From DHVE2 group archaeon (GTDB lineage: Archaea; Thermoplasmatota; Thermoplasmata; Thermoplasmatales; Aciduliprofundaceae): a stretch of 14,136 nt of DNA. The notes under the pieces are model-generated. The model saw only the letters and a list, made by a program, of their open reading frames with translations, ran no database searches and was not told where the DNA came from. Position 1 is the first letter of the stretch, and every line of letters begins with the position of its first letter. The position numbers and the translations under genes were made by a program. The stretch lies in NCBI GenBank assembly GCA_015522935.1, contig WALH01000003.1:1-14136 (forward strand), read 5' to 3'. Shown piece by piece: positions 1 to 6,195 of the stretch.

Positions 1-296
1 CTATTTTTCATTTTGGAAAGATAAGATAATAGCATACACAAATTGTTTTTTATGACAAGATATACCTCTATTAAATCTCGGTTTATATCAGATAAATATG
101 CCTCATTCCTTATTTTTCTTTTTTGCCAGAGGTAGAAGAACATAGCTCCCCCACCCAAAAAAGGTTCATAATAATTATTGAAGTCCAGAGCAAGCAATCC
201 AAGTTTTTCGTACTCTAATATCAAATTACCTTTGCCACCCGCCCACTTTACAAAAGGCTTTGGATATTGGTTTATTGTTTTATTTGCTATTCGCAT
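1..296 (-). CDS. DNA adenine methylase, D12 class (Dam-like), N-terminal part, cut by window edge
   Basis: Reading the minus strand from ATG at 296 gives 98 uninterrupted codons up to the window edge with no stop, so the gene continues to the left. The product would transfer methyl from S-adenosylmethionine to the N6 of adenine in DNA. Visible motifs: PFVKWAGGK at residues 14-22, EPFLGGGAMFF at 44-54 (SAM-binding motif I) and LSDIN at 68-72, in the order and spacing of the D12 (Dam, M.DpnII) family. A GGAG Shine-Dalgarno lies 6 bases before the ATG and a TATA-like box lies about 26 bases upstream, both supporting this start. The catalytic DPPY motif would lie outside the window, so activity and target cannot be judged. 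No restriction endonuclease is seen beside it in the window. Confidence 0.88.
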   Translation of the reverse strand, partial: MRIANKTINQYPKPFVKWAGGKGNLILEYEKLGLLALDFNNYYEPFLGGGAMFFYLWQKRKIRNEAYLSDINRDLIEVYLVIKNNLCMLLSYLSKMKN

Positions 297-317
297 CTAA
301 TGCTCCATATACTTCCC

Positions 318-326
318 TATATTTAA
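318..326 (-). promoter_or_regulatory. TATA box for the D12 methylase
   Basis: On the minus strand this reads TTAAATATA, centred about 26 bases before the ATG at 296. That is the spacing expected for an archaeal TATA box with a near-leaderless transcript. The rest of 327-470 shows no gene I can support. Confidence 0.45.
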
Positions 327-472
327 CCATTTCAAATATCAAAAATACTTTCGAATCACTTCTCCTCGTGAACGATCTTTCCCTCGCCTATGACCATTGT
401 TGGATGGATTTCCAAACTGAACGGCTCTCCGTTCCATACCCCTCATATTTCAACCTTTCTTTTAAGGAAGTG

Positions 473-480
473 TTAAATAT
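473..480 (+). promoter_or_regulatory. TATA box for the C11 protease gene
   Basis: TTAAATAT is centred about 28 bases before the ATG at 504. No Shine-Dalgarno is evident between them, so the transcript is probably leaderless or nearly so. Confidence 0.5.
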
Positions 481-503
481 GAGCATGAGTAAGGTATAAG
501 TAT

Positions 504-2270
504 ATGAGGATTCACATCCTGCTGATAATTTCGATCATGATCATTACCATTATCCCTATCTCTCACTCATCTCTTTCATTTCAGAACACACGCAGTGCTC
601 AGGACACATGGACATTTATGGTTTATATGGATGCTGACAACTCATTATCACAGTATGCCCCCAGCGACCTTGCCGAGATGATGAGCGTTGGTTCGAGCGA
701 GTATCTTCATATAATTGTTCTTTATGATGGCCCTGAAAACGGTGATTCGGCCATATACCGTATAGATAACGGAAAGAAGACTCTTCTCAAATCGTTAGGC
801 GAGGTGGATATGGGAAGTGCTGATACGCTTAAAAATTTCATAAGTTTTACCGTTGCCAATTACCCAGCTTCACATTATTTCCTTGATTTCTGGGATCACG
901 GTAACAATTACGGTGGAGTATGCATAGACCACGGCGACTGGCTCACACTGCAGGAGATGGACAATGCACTATCTTACTTTGATGAGAAAATAGGAAAGAA
1001 GGTGGATGTGGTTGGCTTTGATGCGTGCAGGATGGGGAGCATATCAGTGCTCTATGCCCTGAAAGATTATGCTTATTACGCTGTTGCATCGGAGAAAGAT
1101 GAGCCCGCCAATGGATGGCCATACGATTCCGTGCTATCCAACCTTCCGGGCAAAAATCCCGAGCAGGCGGCGAAGGTTGTTGCTAATCAGATGTATATTT
1201 GGGCTTCAAATATTTACAAAGATGAAGGGCTATCAGTCACAATGGCTGCAGTGAATCTGACAAGGATGAATTCATTTATTGAGATTTTCAACAGGGATTT
1301 GGAAGATTCACTTCCTCTAATTCCATATTTCACTCCTGAAATTCTCAATGTCACTTCTGATGTGGAGAGATACGAATATTCTGTGGATGTGGATTTTTAC
1401 CAGTTGATGGAGAAGATTGATTCAATAGGTGATCTGAAACTTTCAAAACTGGCAAATGATGTAATGAGCGAAATAACGAATATGACCTATTCCCGTGCAT
1501 GGGACTGCCCCCACCCCGCCAATGGATATCATGCTAAATATGCCCACGGAATTGCAATTTATTATCCTACCTATTACATCTCCTCAAGTTATAGTTTGAC
1601 ATCCTTTGCAAAGCACACATACTGGGATGATTTCTTAGATGAGATTCACACACCGTATTATATCAATGGGTATGGTACAGCGAATATAAGTATTGAAGGA
1701 TACAATATCACGGTTCAATACTCCACCAATGGAAGCTATGCGGATATATATCTCCTGAACAGTATAAATGGAAGCGTTGTGTACAGCGGTATTCTAAACC
1801 CTTCAGGAAATTACACATTCCACGCTCCATACGGAGTTTACAAAATCTACATCTATTCGTACAACCCTGATGGATACGCTATCTGGACTTACAGGAAAAG
1901 TGTGGAACATTTAAAAAAGATTGTGATTGCGGGTGAGTTTTTAATAAATGGAAGGGTGGTTCCGGGCGCAAAGATAGGACTTATTCTAAAAAATAAATCC
2001 GTGTGGACAGTTCAGGGAGACCATGGTTTTTCATTTACCATCTACTATCCCCGGGATATCAACAACGAAACCAATCTGCGGATAGAGGTAATTTACGGCC
2101 CGATGAAGTGGAGTTACGAGAAGAATATAACATCTTATCTCCGGGGCTCAAATTACATTCCGATAAAAATAGATGAGAGAATTTTCCCGGGCCCCTTGAT
2201 AACCATTATCTCAACATCTCTCATCACAATTTTCGCCGTGGCGATGCTTATATGGTTCAGGAAGAAATGA
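504..2270 (+). CDS. Secreted, membrane-anchored clostripain-family cysteine peptidase (C11)
   Basis: The product is an extracellular cysteine endopeptidase with a caspase-like fold; clostripain relatives cleave after basic residues, but the specificity here is not readable. Residues 1-22 form a hydrophobic signal segment. The family opening TWTFMVYMDADNSL lies at 35-48, the catalytic His is in FWDHGNN (H132), and the catalytic Cys is in GFDACRMG (C175), followed by SEKDEPANGWPY at 196-207. Residues about 390-555 are Tyr- and Asn-rich, beta-like and have many Asn-X-Ser/Thr sequons, fitting an Ig-like stalk. A membrane helix at about 563-585 ends in RKK, so the enzyme should be held on the outer face of the membrane. 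Its stop overlaps the ATG of the XPD-type helicase gene. A role in peptide feeding or cell-surface processing is inference. Confidence 0.87.
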   Translation: MRIHILLIISIMIITIIPISHSSLSFQNTRSAQDTWTFMVYMDADNSLSQYAPSDLAEMMSVGSSEYLHIIVLYDGPENGDSAIYRIDNGKKTLLKSLGEVDMGSADTLKNFISFTVANYPASHYFLDFWDHGNNYGGVCIDHGDWLTLQEMDNALSYFDEKIGKKVDVVGFDACRMGSISVLYALKDYAYYAVASEKDEPANGWPYDSVLSNLPGKNPEQAAKVVANQMYIWASNIYKDEGLSVTMAAVNLTRMNSFIEIFNRDLEDSLPLIPYFTPEILNVTSDVERYEYSVDVDFYQLMEKIDSIGDLKLSKLANDVMSEITNMTYSRAWDCPHPANGYHAKYAHGIAIYYPTYYISSSYSLTSFAKHTYWDDFLDEIHTPYYINGYGTANISIEGYNITVQYSTNGSYADIYLLNSINGSVVYSGILNPSGNYTFHAPYGVYKIYIYSYNPDGYAIWTYRKSVEHLKKIVIAGEFLINGRVVPGAKIGLILKNKSVWTVQGDHGFSFTIYYPRDINNETNLRIEVIYGPMKWSYEKNITSYLRGSNYIPIKIDERIFPGPLITIISTSLITIFAVAMLIWFRKK

Positions 2271-4030
2271 AATTCCCATACGAACCGCGGGAAGGGCAGA
2301 TGGAGCTCATGGATTTTATTCGAGAGAATGAGGGATATCTTTTGGTGAATGCGCCTACGGGCTTCGGAAAGACCCCTGCGGTTCTCTATCCCCTCTTAGA
2401 AAAGGGTGAGCAGGTAATATGGGCAGTTCGCACGGGAAATGAGACCGACAGGCCAATTGAGGAGTTAAAGAAGATAGGTGGGGCATTCGGATTCTCACTG
2501 CGGGGAAAGAGGGATATGTGCCTCTTGGCAAAAGATTATGGCTCGATGGACAGCGATGAAGTTCAATTTCTATGCACGAAGAAAAAGAAGGAATGCCCAT
2601 ATTACAAAAATCTCATGGACGAGGATGTTTTTGATTTGACGTATAAGCCCCTGCTTTATTCCGAAATTCTAAATATTGCGAAGGAGAGGAAGATTTGCCC
2701 CTATTACCTCCAGTTTCAACTCATTGACCTCGCGCAGGTTCTATCCCTGAGTTACAATTACATCCTTAATAAATCGCTTATTTGGATTCTGAGAAAGAGA
2801 TTTAATCTTAAAGAAACCACGTTGGTTGTGGATGAGGCACATAATCTTCAGAGGATGGTTATGAATCTGAATCACGATGAAATTACTTCGGGGAGCGTAG
2901 AGCGTGCAATGTCGGAAATATCAGAATTTTCAGGTCATAGAGCGAAGGAAATATGGGAATTTCTCAACGATTTACGCATGAGATTCAGCACCTACACAAG
3001 AAAAAGGGAGATAAATGTCGATATAATAGATTTTGTAGATATAGGGATAATATCCGACCTGAAAAGGTACGGAACGATGGTTCGAAGCAGAAAATTAAAG
3101 AAAGGAAAGAGACCTGCATCTTCGCTTGCTCATATAGCGAGATTTTTTGATGAATCATTGGATATGATGGACGAGGGTGTGTTTTTCATTCTGCGAAGGG
3201 AGAAAAAGAGAATCGTGCTTGAAAGATGGGACGCTCGAGCCTCTGAGATTTTCAGCGAGATATGGAAATTGTTTGGAAATGTCATATTCATGTCTGGAAC
3301 GTTGAAACCCTTTGATGCATTCATGGACATAGCAGGAATAGAAGATGCTCACAAATTCGATTTTTCAGGATTCTATAATTTATCCAAAATACGTGTGGAA
3401 ATAAGAGATGAAATGAGTACAAGGGGAGATACGCTGCCATCCAACATGGCCAAAAAATACGTGAAGGATATAGCTAAATTTGCGGAAAATAATTTCAACA
3501 TCGCAGTATTCAGCGCAAGTTATCGAGTTCAGAATTCCCTTATAAAGAACGGAATTATACCCTCACTTGAAAATCTTGGCAGGGAGGTATTTGTGGAGGA
3601 AGAGGGTATGCCCGGAGATGTTGGCAGGGGGATTCTGGAAGATTTTAAAAAAGCTTCACCAAAAGGTGTTCTTCTTGGCACGGCATCGGGAAGATTCGCG
3701 GAGGGTGCAGATTTCCCAGGAGAGTCACTTGTGGGGATATATTTAGTTGGTATACCGTTCGAGAGGATGACATTAAAAACTAAGCTTTTTTTAGATTATT
3801 ACAAAAAAGTTTACGGGAACAGAGGAAGATACTATGGATATGTGATTCCAGCTTTGAGAACTGCATCTCAAGCCTTAGGAAGAGCGTTGAGAAGTCGTGA
3901 GGATCGGGGATACTTCATTCTTGGGGATAAAAGGTATCGATTTCCTCGCTATTTCAATCTTTTGCCGGGATATATCAGGAACGCTTATCTATCATCCTTT
4001 GAATCTTTGAAAGGTAACGGGAAATTTTGA
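2267..4030 (+). CDS. xpd: XPD/Rad3-type Fe-S superfamily 2 DNA helicase
   Basis: This is a 5'-3' DNA helicase of the XPD/DinG family, acting in DNA repair. With the start at 2267 it has 587 residues, normal for archaeal XPD. Walker A APTGFGKT is at 29-36, the DEAH box at 189-192, and the C-terminal helicase motif QALGRALRSREDRG lies near the end. Four cysteines between motifs I and II (C85, C103, C110, C144) are placed like the 4Fe-4S cluster ligands. I chose ATG 2267 because it forms an ATGA overlap with the upstream stop, a GGAA-type Shine-Dalgarno sits just before it, and the protein then opens with the usual PYEPREGQ. An ATG at 2252 would add five residues. The 3' end overlaps the convergent gene by 56 bases. 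Confidence 0.9.
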   Translation: MKFPYEPREGQMELMDFIRENEGYLLVNAPTGFGKTPAVLYPLLEKGEQVIWAVRTGNETDRPIEELKKIGGAFGFSLRGKRDMCLLAKDYGSMDSDEVQFLCTKKKKECPYYKNLMDEDVFDLTYKPLLYSEILNIAKERKICPYYLQFQLIDLAQVLSLSYNYILNKSLIWILRKRFNLKETTLVVDEAHNLQRMVMNLNHDEITSGSVERAMSEISEFSGHRAKEIWEFLNDLRMRFSTYTRKREINVDIIDFVDIGIISDLKRYGTMVRSRKLKKGKRPASSLAHIARFFDESLDMMDEGVFFILRREKKRIVLERWDARASEIFSEIWKLFGNVIFMSGTLKPFDAFMDIAGIEDAHKFDFSGFYNLSKIRVEIRDEMSTRGDTLPSNMAKKYVKDIAKFAENNFNIAVFSASYRVQNSLIKNGIIPSLENLGREVFVEEEGMPGDVGRGILEDFKKASPKGVLLGTASGRFAEGADFPGESLVGIYLVGIPFERMTLKTKLFLDYYKKVYGNRGRYYGYVIPALRTASQALGRALRSREDRGYFILGDKRYRFPRYFNLLPGYIRNAYLSSFESLKGNGKF

Positions 4031-4379
4031 TCGCTTCGCTACTTATTTCTATCAATTTTCCTTTGTTTATCACAAAATGCCTAACTTGAAATTTTTTCTC
4101 AGAATACCTCAGGACTTCCTCAGCAATGTAATGCATCTGCACGCAGTGGGGTGAGCCATCAACAGTTAGAACAGTTAGATTTTCGGCCACACTCATTATT
4201 GCGATTAATTTGTAAAAGAGCATGTTTATGTGCTCCTCTTCCGGGCAGAATGATAATTTTGCAAAACCGTCAAATCTTTCTAATATTTCCGGATGCTCAT
4301 CCTCAACGCATTTCCCGTATAGCAAAATTTTCCGCTCCCTTACAAACTTTCCCTTGGCGTTTGTGGTCATAATGTCCAT
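3975..4379 (-). CDS. Unrecognised cysteine-containing protein, 134 residues
   Basis: I do not recognise this family with confidence. The protein is soluble, with no signal or membrane segment. It has three cysteines in conserved-looking settings: LYGKC near residue 24, SFCPEEEH near 45, and VDGSPHCVQMHY near 79, the last being the most motif-like. It ends in a basic helical tail. A metal or iron-sulfur role is only a guess. A minus-strand TATA-like box at 4401-4408 is about 25 bases before the ATG at 4379, so this start is supported and the message is probably leaderless. A second ATG lies three codons in. The last 56 bases overlap the end of the helicase gene tail to tail. Confidence 0.6.
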   Translation of the reverse strand: MDIMTTNAKGKFVRERKILLYGKCVEDEHPEILERFDGFAKLSFCPEEEHINMLFYKLIAIMSVAENLTVLTVDGSPHCVQMHYIAEEVLRYSEKKFQVRHFVINKGKLIEISSEAIKISRYLSKIQRMIDKRS

Positions 4380-4400
4380 ATGCGGGATTAGTTTTCAAGA

Positions 4401-4408
4401 GATATAAA
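4401..4408 (-). promoter_or_regulatory. TATA box for the 3975-4379 gene
   Basis: On the minus strand this reads TTTATATC, centred about 25 bases before the ATG at 4379. On the + strand the same bases read GATATAAA. Confidence 0.45.
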
Positions 4409-4412
4409 TGTG

Positions 4413-4609
4413 ATGGAGCATTTTTCTCCATTTCACCCTTACCCCTTTGTGGTAGGAGATGTGAAAATGGCATCTTACCTATCCTTGCAATCTCAATTGT
4501 ATCCATTGCGGTGTTGTGGATTATCGTTATCTATCTTATCTGGCTGAAAGATATTTTATTAAAAAGCCTAAGCAAGAACTATCATTTAATGAACTTCCCA
4601 GGTCTCTGA
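4413..4609 (+). pseudogene. Possible frameshifted small zinc-ribbon/membrane protein
   Basis: From about 4442 a + frame reads PLCGRRCENG and then a strongly hydrophobic stretch (4472-4543, from ILPILAI to LIWL), followed by a basic and polar tail ending at a TGA at 4607-4609. The frame has no ATG. A plausible ATG at 4413 is in another frame, and a single-base shift in the T5 run (4421-4425) or the C4T3 run (4442-4448) would join them into a protein of about 60-65 residues. It could be a decayed gene, a sequencing error or chance. No Shine-Dalgarno or well-placed promoter was seen. Confidence 0.25.
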
Positions 4610-4643
4610 AATAAAAATGGTGAGAGAGAGAATTTCAATCTCT
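4609..4643 (-). terminator. Hairpin plus U-tract after the 4642-5187 gene
   Basis: On the minus strand AGAGA (4639-4643) and TCTCT (4627-4631) enclose a 7-base loop. About ten bases further on comes ATTTTTATTT (4609-4618). The stem overlaps the stop codon. The T-rich run alone would suit archaeal termination. Confidence 0.35.
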
Positions 4644-5187
4644 AAGGAGGTACTACAGAAATTGTAATATTGAAGTCGATAGCACAGCCATCAGTTGGAT
4701 ATCCCGTGGTACCTTGAATTATTATTCTTACGTCATAGTTGGGATGCCCATTCACTTCCAATATTCCCTCCTTTTGGATGGGGTTCAGAAGATTTAAGGT
4801 TACATTGATATACTCATCCCAAGTACCATTAGAATGCCTATCTCCTATTACTATATTCACGAAGCCATTGGTAAAAGCATGAGCTTCTCTCTCTTCTTCC
4901 AAACCTGTGAGATTGAAGAATAATTTTACTCTGGATACATTTTGAATTTCAAGAGCATTTGCGTATGTTTTTTCCACATTAAAATTCTCTCCACAGTACA
5001 GAGAGCCCAAATCAATTGAAATATCTTTTGTAACCTTCGCTTGCGGTTTTTCCACTTCTCCGGATACGTGAGCAAGATTTCCCTGAAAAATACCTGTACC
5101 TGCGGCTATTACTGCAGCTCCAAGAATTATGGGTATCAGGAGACCTACAATTTTCCATCTGGTCGGTATCTTTTTAACTCGGCTCAT
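4642..5187 (-). CDS. Single-pass exported protein with N-terminal anchor, family unknown
   Basis: The 181-residue protein starts with a short basic segment (MSRVKKIPTRWK) and a hydrophobic helix at about 13-33, so it is either anchored by its N-terminus or secreted after cleavage. The remaining 145 or so residues look like one beta-rich extracellular domain. It has only two cysteines, C65 and C168, one near each end of that domain, which could form a disulfide closing it. Five Asn-X-Ser/Thr sequons (N83, N92, N120, N128, N173) fit an N-glycosylated surface protein. I do not recognise the family. The gene stands alone, with its own TATA box and a hairpin/T-tract at its 3' end. Confidence 0.7.
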   Translation of the reverse strand: MSRVKKIPTRWKIVGLLIPIILGAAVIAAGTGIFQGNLAHVSGEVEKPQAKVTKDISIDLGSLYCGENFNVEKTYANALEIQNVSRVKLFFNLTGLEEEREAHAFTNGFVNIVIGDRHSNGTWDEYINVTLNLLNPIQKEGILEVNGHPNYDVRIIIQGTTGYPTDGCAIDFNITISVVPP

Positions 5188-5206
5188 AAACTTGTATGAT
5201 TTTCAG

Positions 5207-5216
5207 GTATTTAAAA
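5207..5216 (-). promoter_or_regulatory. TATA box for the exported-protein gene
   Basis: On the minus strand it reads TTTTAAATAC, centred about 25 bases before the ATG at 5187, so the mRNA is likely leaderless. Confidence 0.5.
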
Positions 5217-5400
5217 TTTAAAATCAGGTTATTAAAACTCAGAATCTAATTCGCAAAATTATGAGAATAGATGTGCTTATTTTAATAATTTCTCTTTCAC
5301 ATTCACACCATTATCCAATTATTTAACTAGCATTATTTTTTACTTCAGCATCCGCCACAATCCCAAAATGTCATCAAAGTAAATTTTTGTGTGTTTATTT

Positions 5401-5583
5401 TCATTTCTCCTTTTCCACGATGAAATCCACCTCAGCCTTGGATTTTGTTCTCCAGTATTTCGGTTTAAACCCTATTTTCAAGAGTTCGGAGAGGACATAG
5501 TTTTCAAATAATGAGCCATCCATACTGGTAGGATAACTCCCAGCTACTAAAATTGAATCTCTGTTAAATGATGGTTGTATAAT
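5401..5583 (-). pseudogene. Remnant of a DUF4143-type (AAA family) ATPase
   Basis: Sixty codons stay open on the minus strand between stops. They include MDGSLFENYVLSELLK at codons 21-36 and then YWRTKSKAEVDFIV at 43-56. This matches, as I remember it, the C-terminal DUF4143 region of archaeal and bacterial AAA ATPases (G-x-x-F-E-N ... YWR ... EVDF). Full proteins have about 400 residues with an N-terminal Walker ATPase; none of that is present, and a stop follows the EVDF motif directly where the family would continue. This is therefore a fragment cut at both ends, not a working gene. A 40-residue peptide from the ATG at 5523 is possible but unlikely. The remaining bases of 5188-5635 are AT-rich with nothing else I can support. 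Confidence 0.6.
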
Positions 5584-5604
5584 TCATTACACAGCAGGCA
5601 AAAA

Positions 5605-5612
5605 GGTTATAA
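5605..5612 (+). promoter_or_regulatory. TATA-like box for the tRNA gene
   Basis: GGTTATAA lies about 25-30 bases before the GTGGGGG at 5636. If used, transcription would start near 5635 and leave a leader of about 44 bases before the mature tRNA. Confidence 0.35.
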
Positions 5613-5635
5613 CGAAAATATCAATAATCCACCAA

Positions 5636-5679
5636 GTGGGGGTTGCCTACACCCAAAGGTGGAGGTTCACCCGCAGAAT
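5636..5679 (+). repeat. tRNA leader carrying a near-copy of the tRNA 5' end
   Basis: Bases 5636-5647 (GTGGGGGTTGCC) repeat the start of the tRNA at 5680-5691 (GCGGGGGTTGCC) with one mismatch, 44 bases upstream. GTGGG (5636-5640) can pair with CCCGC at 5670-5674 with one G-T pair. The same CCCGC can also pair with the tRNA's own GCGGG (5680-5684) across a 5-base loop. Confidence 0.5.
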
Positions 5680-5764
5680 GCGGGGGTTGCCGAGCCAGGT
5701 CAAAGGCGGTGGACTCAAGATCCACTCCCGTAGGGGTTCGAGAGTTCGAATCTCTCCCCCCGCA
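5680..5764 (+). tRNA. tRNA-Leu, anticodon CAA
   Basis: The 85-base cloverleaf can be drawn in full. The acceptor stem is GCGGGGG (5680-5686) with CCCCCGC (5757-5763) and discriminator A at 5764. The D stem is GCC/GGC. The anticodon stem GTGGA/TCCAC (5709-5713, 5721-5725) has loop CTCAAGA, giving anticodon CAA at 5716-5718. A long class II variable arm (5726-5739) can pair CCC with GGG. The T stem GAGAG/CTCTC (5740-5744, 5752-5756) has loop TTCGAAT. The long variable arm and anticodon make it a leucine tRNA reading UUG. CCA is not encoded and there is no intron. Confidence 0.97.
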
Positions 5765-5770
5765 CTAAAG

Positions 5771-5897
5771 AGACACCTACGGCTAAGTCCTCCTGCGGGG
5801 GGCAAGTTCGCCACTCGCTCCCCTCGTTGCTTATTTCTCCCTTTACCCTCTTCCCTTTTGGGTTGCTGGAAGCTATAGAAAACCGCTGGAGGTGTCT
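5771..5897. repeat. 127-bp GC-rich stretch bounded by 8-bp inverted repeats (MITE-like or structured RNA)
   Basis: AGACACCT at 5771-5778 is mirrored by AGGTGTCT at 5890-5897, and similar bases continue inward (ACGG against CCGCTGG). The inside is richer in GC than the neighbourhood and can form further small hairpins such as GGC/GCC around 5797-5808. There is no convincing reading frame. It begins seven bases after the tRNA. The shape fits a miniature transposon-like element, perhaps an IS200/IS605-type relic, or one arm of an RNA. No target-site duplication is evident. Confidence 0.4.
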
Positions 5898-5940
5898 ATT
5901 ACCCTTCCGCTCACATCGTTCACGCAGCCCGCCTACAGCA

Positions 5941-5974
5941 GGCTTGCTCGCATCTTGCGATGCTCATTAAAGCC
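5941..5974. repeat. Hairpin element, copy 1
   Basis: The outer stem GGCTT (5941-5945) with AAGCC (5970-5974) encloses the inner stem GCATC (5950-5954) with GATGC (5959-5963) and a four-base loop. The loop reads TTGC on + and GCAA, a GNRA tetraloop, on -. The 19-base core CTCGCATCTTGCGATGCTC (5947-5965) recurs exactly in copy 2. Confidence 0.55.
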
Positions 5975-5989
5975 CTGTCTCAACAGGGC
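5972..5989. repeat. Perfect 6-bp hairpin between the two copies
   Basis: GCCCTG (5972-5977) pairs perfectly with CAGGGC (5984-5989) around a 6-base loop. It shares bases with the outer stems of both neighbouring hairpins, so these structures exclude one another. The rest of 5898-6140 shows only a looser GCCT/AGGC hairpin near 5930-5943 and no supported gene. Confidence 0.5.
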
Positions 5990-6019
5990 AAACTCGCATC
6001 TTGCGATGCTCGTTTACCC
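5986..6019. repeat. Hairpin element, copy 2
   Basis: GGG-C-AAAC (5986-5993) pairs with GTTT-A-CCC (6012-6019), then a TC/TC internal loop, then the same GCATC/GATGC inner stem and loop as copy 1. The core 5993-6011 is identical to 5947-5965, while the outer stem differs in sequence but still pairs. Confidence 0.55.
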
Positions 6020-6146
6020 CAAAGAAACCATCGTATCATTCTAGACGGGTAGGTAATTCCAGGGATTTATCTTCAATCCGATTTCCGTCTGGTATTATCT
6101 TCTTTTCTCAATCTCTTATGAACGTCGTTATGAATAGATTTTTCGC

Positions 6147-6163
6147 AACCCTTTTATAGGGTT
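6147..6163 (+). promoter_or_regulatory. TATA box inside a perfect inverted repeat (operon promoter, possible operator)
   Basis: AACCC (6147-6151), TTTTATA (6152-6158) and GGGTT (6159-6163) form a perfect 5-bp inverted repeat around the TATA core. The core is about 25 bases before 6180, placing transcription start just ahead of the GAGGTG Shine-Dalgarno of the FHA gene. Read on the minus strand the core is TATAAAA, so leftward transcription is also possible. Confidence 0.5.
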
Positions 6164-6195
6164 TCCGTATCACTGTTGTGAATGAGGTGTCGGGC

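Noticed and set aside
356..439. Minus-strand 27-codon frame ending in MVIGEGKIVHEEK
   Set aside because: It looks protein-like, but it is very short, has no suitable start and no family match I can defend, so it may be chance or an unidentifiable relic.
4303..4506. 67-codon minus-strand frame beginning MDTIEIARIG
   Set aside because: It overlaps the promoter and start of the better supported 3975-4379 gene in another frame and has no motif.
5636..5878. An 80-residue open frame across the tRNA
   Set aside because: It reads straight through tRNA-Leu and the GC-rich inverted-repeat element; the SRRGSRVRISPPALK stretch is the usual translation of a tRNA T-arm, not a protein.
5941..6019. CRISPR array
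   Set aside because: Only two copies of a 19-base palindromic core with one intervening sequence that itself forms a hairpin; no regular repeat-spacer pattern and no cas genes.
5765..6060. RNase P RNA or SRP RNA candidate
   Set aside because: The conserved RNase P blocks (for example GAGGAAAGTCC) and the SRP domain motifs are not present on either strand.
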